A stretch of DNA of 64,000 nucleotides from Strongyloides papillosus (GCA_005656395.1 SRSI01000017.1:434001-498000), one strand, 5' to 3'. Positions 36,241-49,639 are shown, numbered from the stretch's first letter. Numbers and translations are program-made. Notes: generated from the sequence alone by a model not told the origin.

Positions 36241-38056
36241 TACAACTAATTTACATAGATAAAAAGCACATTACATAGTTTCAAATTCATTAAAATTGAC
36301 ATTTATAACATTTCGGCTTGTAGGAAAGTATGTGTGATATTTCAGGTTTTTCACTCTTGACTATCTTATTACTAACATCACGAGATTTAGATTTATGTGC
36401 TGATACATGTATAGAAACTAACCTAGTATGTCCAACAAAGTTTATCAATTCTTCAATCTTCTTTTGAGTTTGTAAACGTTGAATTGGTTTACCTCTAGTG
36501 TAGATAGTTTTTTTTAATCCATCTTTCATACTTTTTATAAGTTAAACTATTTAGTTCATACGCATTATCAGATATTACCACAATTTTCTCATCTGATTTC
36601 AAACTTTTATTCTTCACTATAGGACTGATAAATTTTTCGTTCCTTCAACTTTAATTCTAAAAGCAGTAATTATACCTCTTAAAAGCCCTCTTCTTTTTTC
36701 TTAAACAACAACATCACCTAATCTTCCAAAAAACGCAATTCCATGACCATTTTTTACCGAGCCATTAGCCAGAAGTACGTTCTTATTACACTTAGATACT
36801 TTTTCCATCTTCATATCATAATCTGTTTTAGCACATATAGGAGCTGACGTAAAAGTTCAATCTTGATCTACATTATCCTCATTAAATTCTTTTCCATGGT
36901 CTCAGACAAGACTTTGATTAACCTCAACATCATTTACTTTTTCTTGATCAAAAACTTCTTGAATTACTAGGACATCACTAAATGTATCACCATAATTTAT
37001 ACCTTTATCAGGATCTTCTAATGTATTATTTCAACATTTTTAGCTGCGCCATCACCCTTATTCCTTACAACACCTTCATTATCAACAACAACTTCGACTT
37101 TTTTCTATTGACAGACTACCTCGCTTTGTTTCCTCTCTTGTATATCATCCTCTCTTTCTTCTTCAACATCTCCTTCCACTTCCATGATCGTACTTATACT
37201 TCTCCTATCACTGCTTTCTTCCCATAAATTTTTTAAATCAGATAATACTTCATTCTTAGTGTAGAAGTGAACTCAAAATGACAAAAATCAATACCAACAT
37301 AGTAACGAACTGCTTCTGTTTCAATCAGGTTTGTTCCTATATCCAATTTAGCTACAATCAATCCCTCTTCATACAAGTGTTGTAAATGTGATTGATTTAT
37401 ATCAATCTTATTACAATATAAAAGCGCATAGAAAACCATTACTTACCATAAAGGCTTGTATCCGGATCAGGGTAAGTAATGGTTTTCTTGTAATCAAATA
37501 TATTGTCTTTGTTTTAGCTCTTTTTCTATCAATAAATATATATAGTAAAGTAGACTATGTATTACAACGAGCTAGGCTGGTCATCTTTAGGTTTAAAATA
37601 AACCTTTACTGGTGATACTTCAACTTCTTTTTGTATAAAAAGCTCCCTTGATTTTGAATTAGTAAAATAAATTTGAACTAGCGTAGCCATTTCTTTAAAA
37701 CACGAAAAATAGTTTATTGATTTTGTAGCTTTGATAACTGCTTTCCTTAAACTTACATATTCTAGCATGAGATTCTATATTCTCATTTTAGCAACAACAA
37801 TCCTTTGCTCAGCAACACCATTAGAACGTGGATTATATGGTACACTTGAAATATGGAAAATTCTTTCTACCTTGAAAATATTCTGTCAACTTTTCACTAA
37901 CTAAACTTAGTTCATTATCACTAACTACGTACATAAACCTGTATTTATCAAAAATTTTATCGAAAAAATTCATAAAACTCTCTACTTCATATATTTCAAT
38001 AGACCAATGTACGTAAATTTACTAAACACATCTACAGTATAGTATTTTTTTGATAA
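36241..38056 (-). mobile_element. Decayed integrase-bearing retroelement remnant
   Basis: On the minus strand, between about 38040 and 37790, broken frames give retroviral-type integrase core pieces: TVDVFSKFTYIGLL (first Asp), VVSDNELSLVSEKL (second Asp) and YNPRSNGVAEQRI (Glu). Downstream pieces (37770-36290) include KVYFKPKDDQPSL, LDIGTNLIETEAVRYY and a Lys-rich 79-residue open frame at 36529-36290. Stops and frameshifts interrupt all of these. No LTRs or reverse transcriptase block were recognised, so the class (gypsy, Pao or other) is open. Confidence 0.65.
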
Positions 38057-38690
38057 GCAGCCTTAGACCCGCCTTCGGCAGATCAGAGCTGGTCCACAGA
38101 GCATATTTTTTATAGAAAAATTTTTATACTAAATTATTAGTAAAAGTATGTGTAAGAAAAAAATTGTTTTATTAAATTATACATTTCTGAAAAATTAAGA
38201 TAACCTAAAATACATTATTATAAAATATTTCTGAGTTTGAGAACCATTTCATAACATTTACATTTATTTAAACTGTTTAGTTTTAAAAAAATCTACCCAA
38301 CAAAAAGAATCTCATTTATTATCCAAAAGATGAATAAAAATGAATATTTTATTCATTCCAAGTAACAATTTAAGTGACTTTCTATCATATTCTTGAAATT
38401 GATATAAACAATTTAATATCATTGCTCAATTAACTAAATATTTATCTTAATTTTACAAATATATAAATAAAAAAAATCAAGAAATCAATACCTAAAAATA
38501 CTTCTTTCGTTTTTAATCTACCAATTTCGTTGTAGTTTTCATATTTTATGCCAGACTTTCATATTAGTGTTAAATTTAATTTTATTTATTTTAAACAACT
38601 TTTCATAAAGTTATAACATGAGAAAATTTTAATGTTTACTAAAAAAATGATCATCACTTTTTGACATATAACTTGATTCATCCTTTAATA
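38057..38690. repeat. Dispersed repeat, copy 1 (partner at 61312-61935)
   Basis: Both copies begin with an unusually GC-rich block (AGCCTTAGAC, GGCAGATCA, CTGGTCC, CAGAGCATATT) and stay alignable for about 620 bp in the same orientation. Copy 1 abuts the integrase remnant, so it might be a terminal part of that element. No coding potential. Confidence 0.8.
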
Positions 38691-40394
38691 ATCTTTTTAA
38701 TACTAGGTTTTCCCCTTATCTCATACTCGTACCTTCTAATTAAATTATAAAACATAAGATTTTATTTACTTTTACAAAAGTTATTTGAAAGAAAAAACCA
38801 TACAAAAATTTGTCAAAAAAGTGATGTTTTTTAAACATAACTTGGCCAGTTATGGACAAAACGTTTTGAGATCTACTTCCCTCCCTAAGTTAAAAAAAAT
38901 ACATCAAATGACTATTTGACCATAACAATTGATCAAGTTTGAAAAGAGTTATTCTGGAACAAAATTAATTTTTGCAATAATAATGGAAAAAGGCAAAAAA
39001 AATGGCATTCAAATTAATATAACTTGTTTCGTAGTTGAGTTATAAAGTTTGTTAGATACTTGTTTTTTAAGTTACGCTTAGATCTATATAACAGATACTA
39101 TTTTATTTCATCAAGGTATGACTAAGTTTTACCTATTTAAATTCTATGATTTTTTTTCAAAATGATCACCACTCTTCGACCACAACTCGGCTATTGTTTA
39201 ATACAATTCTGTAGTATTGCGTTTTTCCACTATTCTGAAATTAGACCTTTAAAATGATATATAAACCATTGTATCTTATTTTTTTTTAAAATAATGTTAT
39301 ACCCTGATCAAATCTATGTTTAAAAAAGAACAATGAAAGAGTATTTTTTTAAGATAACATGGTCAATTATGGCCCAAAGCTTTTAAGACCAATTTTCTCA
39401 CTAAGTTAGAAAAAAACACATCCATTGGCTATTTACTCATAAAAATTGGCTAAGTTTGAGAAAAGTTATGAGAGAGACAAATTTTTTTTATTATAGATAT
39501 AAATAACTTTTATGTTTTATTTTTAACTAGTTAATGCTTTAATTAAGTAGATAAATTAAGTCTATTTGAAATTTATCCGTTGGTAAAAATTTAATTAGTT
39601 TGTTTCTGGCGTCAATTCCTATTTGAACAAAAAATTAGATCTGTATTTAAATTTTATTTATTAACTATAAGTAAAGTATTATTGTGGCCATCTAGAGAGA
39701 AACACGTACAATATTAAACGTAAGACAATATTATACTTACACATTACAAGTAGTCAAATTTTTAACAGTATAAGTATAAGATCTCCAAATTTATAACTTA
39801 AATAACTAATATTTTAAAATGAATGAATAAAAACCTTGAGATAGAGCTCTAAACCTTATTCCAAAATTACAAAAATTAGAACTTCTACATAAGATATGAC
39901 TATATCTTATTTGTTGTCGATAATATACTTTAATCATATAATTTTATTGGTAATTGTTCATTTTAAAATATATTTTATCAATAAAGACATTAGATATTTT
40001 TTAATTATGTTTGAATATTAGTAATTTCTGAAGAAACAAAATGAAGAAGTTTTAAAGAAAATTAATAAAATTGAGTATCATTTTGAGAAAGAAAATAATG
40101 GGAAAATTTTATTGTGTACTGATAAAAATAGTTTATTAATGTGCTTTTGACATAATATGTATTTACTAAAGTAAAACTCACTAAGCAAAATTTACATTAT
40201 TTAAACATTGGTACTTCTCCAACGTTCTACCAAATCATTGATCACAAGGAGAATCGTGTAAATCCTTTACAAAATTTATAAAAAAAATTGATAAAAATAA
40301 AAAACTTTTTTTACTGAATATATATTATATAAAAAATATAATATAATTTTAATTAAATATGCTTATTTAAATAATATAAATAATATATTTTTAA
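38691..40394. repeat. Non-coding region with an internal ~530-bp-spaced duplication
   Basis: 38820-38985 (AACTTGGCCAGTTATGG and the following 130 bases) is repeated in diverged form at 39355-39510 (AACATGGTCAATTATGG). A block near 38640-38690 recurs near 39155-39195. From about 39520 to 40394 the sequence is plain AT-rich DNA forming the 3' flank of the astacin gene. Confidence 0.6.
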
Positions 40395-41885
40395 TTAATT
40401 TTTTTTCGTACTTGTTGTATTTGAATCTTCAATACTTTCAATTACTAAAGTCGCACCATTATTGGTTTGAGTACTCCTGTGATGAACAATGACATGATTA
40501 TTTCTAGATATTATTGTAGCATTATCTTTTAAACAAAAAAGTGCTCCTGTCACTGTTTTATCTTTCAAGTATTTTACTTCAAGACTATTTTCCAATTTAC
40601 AACGACCTTCGTAACCGGGATAATAATTTAAAAATGTAAAAGTTATTTTTAATTTTTTATCTGATGTTGTATTAAGGTGATGAATACAATTTCCACTACC
40701 AGCAGTGTACAAATATTTTTTTCTTTTTGTAATTTCAATAACTGGATCTCCACAACTTGGTTTTTTTTGAGGTAACTCAGTACAATAATCTCCAAAATAA
40801 CCATCTGGGCAAATGCACTTACTGCAGTTCATGGAACTTTGATATCCCTTGTTTTCACACGTAATTTTCTTTGAACAATTATTTTTGCAGTAATGATTAT
40901 TTAACAATTTGACATCAACAAAAGTCATTCCACTATTCACACCAAGAGTCTTATTATAGTGTGGTTTAATTGGCAACATTGTTACGCTATTATTCATACT
41001 AAATGCAGTGGAAGGATATTGCATAGCAGATCCATAATCATATTTTGTATTATAAATAAATGAAGAATTTGGCTCAACTTTAAGGAAATTAAATTCATTT
41101 CCCTTTTCAACATTATTCAAAAAAATCTGTAAATACTTATCTCTGTCAGCTCTTGCTTGTTCATGGTAAACCCCTAATGCATGCATCGTCTCATGTTGAA
41201 TTGTTCCAATAGTTTCACACCCTTCTCCAATGCTTACATCTTGGAATATATCTAAAAACTTTCTACCGATGTAGCTATAACATCCAGTTCCTTTAAAAAA
41301 TCTTAAACCTGCTTTATTAGGAACTAAAGCATATTCTCTTTTAAATGTTATACATGTTTCTAATTCAATTAATTTTAGAGCTATCATAACTAGTGTATCG
41401 TTGACTTCATTTTCAACAATGTAAGGTATAGGAAATTCCCAGGCAAGAGTCATATTACCACTCATTTTTCTTTTTTTTCTTCTTTCTGTCTCACCAATGA
41501 TTTCAGAAACATCAATTCCTGCATTTTCAACATTTTCTACAACCTGATTTAATATTTCTTCTCCTTCCTGTGAACTAAGAACTACATCACCTTGAAATAG
41601 TCTTGGATTTTTACCAATATTATTATTTATTTCATTAATTTTGTTATTATTTTGTGTAAATTTTTCTACGAATCCACCACTTATTTTTAGTACTTTCTGT
41701 ACAATTTTTTCTAAAATTGCACTTATTTTATTAGTATTTTCTAAGTCCTTTTCTTCATTTATGGATACCAAATCATTTGCTTGGAACTTTAATAATTATT
41801 TTACAGTCAAATTTAACTACTAACTTACAGAGCTAAATATAACAAAAAGAAAAATAAGCAATAAAACAATGTTTTTATTTTTCAT
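40395..41885 (-). CDS. Astacin metalloprotease with EGF and CUB domains (482 aa)
   Basis: Secreted zinc endopeptidase. Exon 1 (41885-41829) encodes the signal peptide MKNKNIVLLLIFLFVIFSS; exon 2 runs 41786-40395, phase 0. The propeptide carries LFQGD (near residue 83), the FxGD aspartate switch that blocks the zinc until activation, followed by a basic RRKKRK site (about 121-126). The catalytic domain has HETMHALGVYHEQARADRDK (from residue 217: three zinc His, Glu base) and the Met-turn YGSAMQYP (about 271). Then an EGF-like domain (CENKGYQSSMNCSKCICPDG, about 328-355) and a CUB domain from about 364 to the end. All catalytic residues are present. It belongs to the nematode NAS group with EGF+CUB; similar enzymes are expanded in Strongyloides and linked to tissue penetration. 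Confidence 0.93.
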
Positions 41886-43091
41886 GCTTATACAGAAGTG
41901 TTTCAAATAAATAGAATATTAAATTTAACAAATGATTTTACAATGAACTTCGTGATTATATATCATTTATGGTGAACTTTTTTTTAAATATACAAATATT
42001 ATCTTTTTTAATATTAATTTAGCAGAAATTTTTTAATTTTATAAAAGATCAAAAAAATGTTTAACTATTATTTAATACTTGAAAATAAAATATTATAAAA
42101 TAATATTTGTTGATAAAATAGACTACGAATAACTAAATTAACTATAATTGTCTATTAAATTTTTTAATATCTCGATATATTAAGTACCAAGATATAGCTA
42201 ATTACAAAATATCTTTATATTATTTATAATTTTTTGATAGCTATATGTTTTTAATTCCAATCGCTTATTTTTGATATATATATGTAGAATAGTTGTTCAT
42301 AAAAATTGAAAGCTTTAAAAAACTTATTTTGAACTATTATTATAAAATAAGTTTAATTATTTCAATTGACTTGAAAAAAAATTTATTCAGCAGCAATTTT
42401 TTCTTTATTAAATCGATAAATTTTAAGAAAAATATCTCTTTTTTAGTAATTTAAATAGTAAACATTAAATACCTGTTGCTTTTTACTATAATCATTTTAA
42501 AGTATTTAGAAATACTTATTATTATAAATTTAATACACATAAGTTATAAATTAATAAATTATTCATTTTGTTTTATGCATAAAATAGATGTGCTTTAATA
42601 CTTTTAAGCTCATATAGCAAGTAGAAAAAAAATAAAATCTTTTAAACATTTTACGTACTTTATTATAATTTATAATCGCTTGCAATTTCTTAAGTATTCT
42701 GTTTCTTTTACAAAAATGAATTCTACATTACTTTAATGTTTTAAAATGGAAATTTTGAGTTGTGCTATAAACGAAAATTTTCTTAATTTGCAATAATTTT
42801 TTATTACTTTAATCATATTACTTTATAGCTTTAAAAAATACTTTAACTTCCATATTATTATTTAGTTCATAATCTCTCGAAAATATATATCACTTTTTTT
42901 GTTAGATAGAATATTCTTCTAATCTATTTGATTTTAATTCTTTTGTTTTACCATAAAAAGAATAAATGTTAAATACAAGAAATAATATATTTTATTGTTG
43001 GTCAACGAAAAAAAACCTTCTGTAATGTTACTCTTAATAAAATGAATTTGTTCACTGTAATAAATAATTGGTGCTTTTAGAAAATTACATA
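41886..43091. other. Upstream region of the astacin gene
   Basis: AT-rich, no exon-like frame. Presumably holds the astacin promoter. No repeat partner noticed before the TIR element at 43092. Confidence 0.5.
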
Positions 43092-43953
43092 CGTGGTCTG
43101 TCCCAAAAGTAATGATAATGGGTTCATTACAAACTCTATAGGCATCGAATTTAAAAGGTGAGGATACCGTTTTGTAGAGAAAATATTCCTCTACAAAATG
43201 GTATATATTCCATTTAAATCCGAGCAATAAAAAATTTTTTATGTTAAAAAAAGTGAACCCATGTTTGGTAGTTTTGTCACGCTCAAAAATATCATATTTT
43301 TAGATGGGAAAAAATTTTCAAAAATAAAAACAAGACGTCAAAGGCAAAAAATCTACAAGCCAATTATTGATTATACATTGAGTCACTCATAATTGCCTTT
43401 GAAGAGTTTTAATGTTCGGCAATTATTCCCACTTTGCTTGTTGCTCCCTATAGCCCCAACTTACAACGTTTAATTTCTTTCTACTCTTCAAAATTAAAAA
43501 CTATCTAAAAGGAAATTACTTTGGGAATTTATAAAATGTACGATTATCTTCGACAAGTGCTCTAAATGGTCGTATACATGAAGAATCTGGATTGATCACA
43601 AAAATTTTCTTTTATATTTTGTTTTCAAATTTTCTAAGTTTCTGGAACATTTTTTTCATGTTTTGCACAAAATTTAAATGCTCAACGATTTTTACACTTT
43701 TTGCATGTTCATCGTTAAAGAAATTAAAAAATTTTTAGTTTGTGACGATGATGATTTTTTTGCCGTGACGAGAGTAGAAAACATGGGTCTACATTTTTTA
43801 ATATAGAAAATTTTGTAGTGCTCGGATTTAAATGGGATATATACCATTTTGTAGAGGAGAATTTTGTCTACAAAACGGTATCCTCACCTTTTTAATCCGA
43901 TGCCTGTGGTGGTCGTAGTGAATTCATTCTCATTACTTTTGGGACAAACCATG
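43092..43953. mobile_element. TIR element with long inverted ends, non-autonomous (862 bp)
   Basis: The ends are inverted repeats of about 150 bp: left from GTGGTCTGTCCCAAAAGTAA, right ending TTACTTTTGGGACAAACCAT. Inner matches include GGTGAGGATACCGTTTTGTA and CTCGGATTTAAATGG in inverse. TA flanks both sides (43090-43091 and 43954-43955), as in Tc1/mariner elements. The 500-bp centre has no transposase-like frame. Confidence 0.8.
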
Positions 43954-44880
43954 TATACGTATAGATAAGTAATGTGAATACTTTCATCATCTTTTAAATA
44001 AATTAAGTTATTTAAACTTTTTTTTTCATCTTACAATTAATTACCCGACTTTTTGCTACCATTAATTACTTAATAGATACAAAAAGTAAACAATTTAATT
44101 AGTGAATCATAATTTAAAAATATTTAAATATAGTAATTTACATTGAAATAGCATATATTATTTAATTTTTACAAAAAAAACCAAAGCTACATCTTTAGAT
44201 ATATAGACCAAATATAAATGTAAAAAACATGTTTGATGTGTACAAAAATGTAAATTAAAGCAATTCTTTAAATAGTTTATTTTATAACAATTTTAAAAAG
44301 TATAGAGGTAGTTAATATTTGTAAATATTAATAATGATTTAATTACTATAAACATTACTATACATATAAAAAAGTTTCATTATTTAAACTATTAAAGTTT
44401 ATCATTATTTGTAAATATTTAGAGGACCTAATATTTGTAAACTTGGTTGAATATTTAATTTTTTTATTTAGATTATAGAAAAAAAGCAATTTAAAAAAAT
44501 TTGAAAATAACTTCTTTTAAATATTTCCATTTGATTTGTTTTAATTTTGTAACGAACGCTTTGAGATCCTATAATTTGAATGCTTTTTTCACTATTTCGG
44601 CCGTAAAATTTATTATCTTTTTTAAGTCTATAATAAAGTAAACTCCGTTTAAGAAAAAGACAGAAAAGAATGACATTATGACTAAAAGGGACTATAAATA
44701 ATCTGGAAAGTTATGAAAAATATCATTATTATTTTATACGGATACTAACTATTTCACTGTAGAATTATCAAATAAAATCAAGGGGATGATTGTTCGGAAT
44801 TTAGAAGAAATAAAAAGATTTTAAGGTATTTATAATTAATTATTGTTCTTATTATTTTTATTGCTTATTAAAGATCTATA
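43954..44880. other. Intergenic AT-rich region between two TIR elements
   Basis: No gene, repeat or element end recognised. Confidence 0.45.
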
Positions 44881-47071
44881 CACTCAAAATTTAAAACTGT
44901 CGTTTTGACAGACATTGTGCAATCACGGGTACTATAGAAACTTTTCGTCATTTTGACTAACAATTAAGTTATTTTCAATTGAGCCCACATAATAGACATA
45001 AAATATGTAGTAATTTTTTAAGAAACACTATACATTTTTTGTAAAATATATGATTTTTTGAAAGAAACGTACTTACAGTCAAAACGACATGCAAACTTTT
45101 CTTTATTATTTGTCATACATTTTTATATAAAATGTATATACATTTCTTAAATAATGTACTATACATTTTTTAAACTTTATAGCATTTTTAATGAAAACGA
45201 ACATACAATCAAAGCGGCATACATACCTTTTTTTATAATTTGCTATACATTTTTATATAAGATGTAAAGACATTCCTAAAACGACATTTACTATACATTT
45301 TTTAATTTGTATGGTTTTTTTTTAATATGAGATCATATAAAGCCAATGCAAAATACATACTTTTTTTTGTGAATTGATATATAATTTTTATAAAAATGTA
45401 TATTAAAGTGAAATTTAAATATAAATATAGATTAAATTTCTCCCTTAATTATAATTTACGTAAATTTAAATATAATAATGATTATATATTATGAGCATTT
45501 CTACATGCTCGATACAATTAAAATAAAATTTTTACTATTAATTTTTTTAAAACTACTAGTGATAAAGTGAAACCCTATGGATTTTGAGAATGACTTAAGA
45601 AAGATTCAAAAAGGAAGAAAAATATTATAAATCTGAGCCTTAACTACTATAAAAATTTTGAGAAAGATAAAATTTATTAATTATGATTGTTATAGACCAT
45701 AATTATACATCAAAAGTAATAAAATATGGATATTATTATTTCAGACTTGTAGAATCTTTTGAAACATTTCTTTTGTAATTTGCATACTATAATTTAATAA
45801 AATTGTAAATAGTAGTTATTTTAAAATTTTTATAATTATTAAGATAACAAAATAACTACCTATTGTTTAAAAAAATTGCTTTTAATCACTTTAAAGTTTT
45901 AAAAATTAGTAAATCATCAAATGATTTATATTTAATTGGAGGTACGGCGGCCTCAAATTCGATGATAAATAAGACTATAAATAAGAAAGATCTGACAATA
46001 GAAGATTATTTTGATTTTGCCAACTAAAATCTACTAACAAGCCAGGAGGTGGAAATTGCTAAAAAGCCTGAAAAGGGTAAATTTGAATGTGTCTTAATAT
46101 CGTATAATTATGTTTATTATGTTTAGCTTTTTTTTATATTTATATTTTTTAATCTAAAAATAAATTTGAAATAAAGTTTTAAGAAAGTTGTTCTGTTGTC
46201 ATGGAAATTCACCGATAAGCTGTTGGCTGGCCGATCTTTAACGTTGAGGAATATAGTCCAGTAAACATTAAAAATTAACTAATTACTCACGTTCTTGAAT
46301 TTTGTTGTTTTAATAATAATTTTGTTGAAAAATAGATTAAATTAATACAAAAAATGCAATAATATTTAAAAAGAATAAAACATTACTTAAAAACAGTATT
46401 AATTGTAAAAATAGATATATTGCATGTTAAATTTATTATTTTAGTGTTTATAGTTTATGACCTTTCGTATATTTTATAAAAAATATAAGAGATCGAGAAT
46501 TTCTGTTGAAATGTTGAATTTTTGGCACTATTTTTTTGTCAGTCGTTTTGATTTGTATAAAATCACTATTTAGTATAGTTAATTCAGTAGAAAAATTAAG
46601 TCTAATTTTTAAGATTGATCATACATTTGTGTTAATATAACTATTCACTTTTTCAAAAATGTATAGGTTATGTCGTTTTAACAAAATATGCACATTTTAT
46701 AAGAAATGTATATACATTTTTATAAAAAAAGATGGCAAATTATTAAAACAAGTATATAAATCTTTTCGACATTATATACAATCAAAGCAACAAACATATC
46801 TGTTTTTAAAAATATACAATACATTTTCTAAAAAAACCACAAACAATAATAGATAAAGGTATATGAATTTATGAAAAATGATATCTCATTTTATTTTTTA
46901 GTTATTTGACATTTATATTAATTGATATATTAATTTTTTTAAATTGTGTATACTTAGAAAATTTAAGATCACTAACATTTATTAATAAATTAAATAAATG
47001 TTTTATTTTTCTAGCACTACATCGGACGATGATATAGCATATGTCAAAACGACAGTTTTTATTTTCGAGTG
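44881..47071. mobile_element. TA-flanked TIR element with subterminal repeats (2.19 kb)
   Basis: Left end CACTCAAAATTTAAAACTGT followed by CGTTTTGACA. Right end TGTCAAAACGACAGTTTTTA followed by TTTTCGAGTG. TA lies outside both ends. Near the left end, blocks of the type CATACAATCAAAGCGGCATA followed by palindromic TACATTTTTATATAAAATGTA recur about every 110 bp (45060-45410); related blocks recur at the right end (46640-46810). The middle (45930-46270) is less AT-rich and has a broken frame (GGTAASNSMINKTINKKDL) of unknown origin. No transposase is evident. Confidence 0.72.
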
Positions 47072-48417
47072 TATCTCATCGAGGTAAAAAATAATTATAA
47101 AAAAATTTCTAACGTAATTAAATTGTATAATGTAAAATTGATATATTTTTTTTCAGAGTGATTTGTTTGACATTATATTTACAAAACAAGATGCGTTTTA
47201 AATTTGATTTTTTTATTACATTTCGTTTAAAATTTTATATATAACAATGACATTAGATTTAAAACCTCGAGAATACATCAAATGTTTCATGAAGAAGTAA
47301 TGGTGAATCATTATATTAGAACAATTAAAGTAGGATGAAATGTTTATTATAACAAAAACAGCATCACAACAAATAAAATTATGAATAATAAGTTATTTTG
47401 AAGTTTTGTGATAGATTTATATTTTCTTTTACATATTTTTTTCTTATAATTTTTTTGTCTTTAATAAAATGATTTATATATTATTAAACAACATTTATAT
47501 TTTAAGTAACAAAAACGATGGAACAATTTTACTGTATTCGAAAGCTAATTTTTTTTTAAATAAGCATCACCTTCAAAATTACTATTGTTAATTTTGCCAA
47601 TTGATAGAATAAATTCCTCAGCTTTTTTGGCAATCCTATTATACATACATTTTGAGGATTTCCTCTTTTTGTATTAGAGAATCCGTGATAAATATTAAAA
47701 ATTTAAAAAAATGTACACCAATCAGATTTCGGCATGAGCTTATTTTTGTGTAGAGAAATTGGTGTTTAAAAATTTTTTATTCAACAAAAAAGTTTTGAAA
47801 TTTTCGTTTAAATATGCCACATAAGGCAAATTAATATAATGTTTTAAAATATAATGTAAATAAATTTGCTGTTTCTTTAAAAGATTTATTATCTATTAAA
47901 GTCAGGTCAGCATATTGTTGAAACAATTAAAATGAGATAAAATATTTGTTATTAGTTGAAAATTTTATTATGAGAGAAGTGGATAATAAATGAAATAATA
48001 AAAAGTGTAACTAAAACTGGGAGATAACTCCCCAATAAACAAAGGTCTTAAAAAGAATTAAAAATTATGCATAATTTTTACTTTATTATAAAAATAGCAT
48101 TACAACAGATTTAATTATAGTTAATAAATAATCTTAGGAGACATCTAGTAAATTTTTTGTTTTCTTCTATATATTTTTTTTTCTTTTCGTCTACTTATTC
48201 TTTAGAAGATGATTTTTTATATAATATTTTTTATATTGTAGGTAACAAAATTCTGGAAAAATCTTTTTGTGCTGCTGATTAATTTTGATTTATACACAAG
48301 TTGTTTATAAAATTATATGACAACATTATATTTGTCTTATCAAAAATTAATGGAACTTAAACATTGTCAAAACAATAAAAAATTTGTGAAAATAATGACT
48401 AATTAAAAAATTAATTA
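47072..48417. repeat. Non-coding region with a diverged ~700-bp duplication
   Basis: Blocks at about 47320-47520 (GAAACAATTAAA-type start, CAGCATCACAACA, then the block ending AAGTAACAAAA) recur in diverged form at about 47920-48250 (TAGCATTACAACAGAT, TTGTAGGTAACAAAA). No gene. Confidence 0.45.
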
Positions 48418-48774
48418 ACGTACCTATTATTGTTGTAAAAACAGCTTGATTTACTTTATTTTACCTGTTTCCAATGATTCCTATTAAAATGTTCCATGAA
48501 TCTCTTTCTTTGGGTAAATTCAACCGTTTACAACCAGAAATTGGACATCTAATATTCATTAGACTACATTGCAAAATATATTTACTAGTATTTGTTACTT
48601 TGGAGTAAATACAACAGTTATAGCAAGTAAGAAACATTTCTAAAGTAATATTCTAGAAAATAAAATTAAAAGAAAAGTCATTATTAGAAATATAAAAAAT
48701 AATACAAAAATATACACGAGAAAATTGTTATTTGGACAAAAAAACTAATATTTTCGAAAACAGTGCTATTTTTG

Positions 48775-48960
48775 AATGCTTAGAACTACTTTTAATTGCT
48801 CATTACTTTTTTTGAAAGCATAATTCTATTTTTGAAATCATAATTCTTCTTTTGAAAGCATAGTTCTATTTTTGAAAGTTCAGTTCTATTTTTGAAAGCA
48901 AAATTCTATTTTTGAAATGATACTCAAACTTTTTTAATTTTCCAGTCCTATTTTTGATGC
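48775..48960. repeat. ~21-bp minisatellite upstream of TTR-like gene 1
   Basis: Six to seven imperfect units of about 21 bp built on TTTTTGAAAGCATAATTCTA. It ends about 210 bp before the ATG at 49174. A related array lies at the mirrored place in the other arm. Confidence 0.75.
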
Positions 48961-49173
48961 GAAAAATTTTTCTCTGTTAGAAAAAATTTATAACTTTTAT
49001 TTATTTAATAGAAATTCGACTTCCGTTATATTTATATTTTTTTAATCTGCAATATTTTATAATATTTTTTGTTCTTAAATTGTTCATATGACAAATATAT
49101 GTTTTCAAAATTTTTTATAACAATTTCAAGTATTTAAGGAAATTTTCAAAATGTTGAAGTAAAATATTTTTAA

Positions 49174-49639
49174 ATGGCATTTTTAAAAGCATTAACAGTA
49201 TTTATAATCTGTATTTCAATATTTAAAATTATTATTTTGGAATCTACAACTGTTGGAAAAAAAAATAATTTGACGAATTATAATGTTTTACTCAAAGGAT
49301 ATCTAAAATGTGAAGATTGTGGAGTGAATGATGTAACTGTAATTTTATATGAGAAAGATAAAATACCTGACATTTTATATGCAAATTGTAGTAGAGGTTC
49401 TTTTTTATATAGTAGATATTTGAAAAATCCAAATCCAGAAGGTAAAAAAAATATAATTAAAATCACTTATTTATTTAATAGATTATAAAGCTACTTTTGC
49501 TCATGTCTGTAACGGATCTATGGTAGCAAAAGTTGAAAAAAAAGCAGCAAGATTTATAGCAACAGTATTTAATGTTTATACCTATGATTTTGGATTTATT
49601 GACTTGAAAAGAAAAACCAAAAAAAGTAAAAAAAGATAA
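49174..49639 (+). CDS. Transthyretin-like secreted protein 1 (141 aa)
   Basis: Exons 49174-49441 and 49482-49639 (phase 1). Signal peptide MAFLKALTVFIICISIFKII. The body follows the nematode TTR-like (DUF290) plan: NVLLKGYLKCEDC, V-x-V-x-LYE (VTVILYEKDK), a Gly-Ser-Phe turn (RGSFLYSRYL), then FAHVCNGS near residue 98 and a closing strand FIDL. The tail is Lys-rich (RKTKKSKKR). It is shorter and more diverged than typical TTR-like proteins, so the family call is moderate. Such proteins are abundant in secretions of parasitic nematodes; the molecular role is unknown. Confidence 0.6.

Noticed and set aside
42934..43227. 97-aa minus-strand frame
   Set aside because: Overlaps the terminal inverted repeat at 43092 and its flank; no similarity to a transposase that I can see.
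46659..46856. 65-aa frame starting MYRLCRFNKICTFYKK
   Set aside because: Lies in the subterminal repeats of the TIR element and translates its palindromic TACATTTTTATA blocks.
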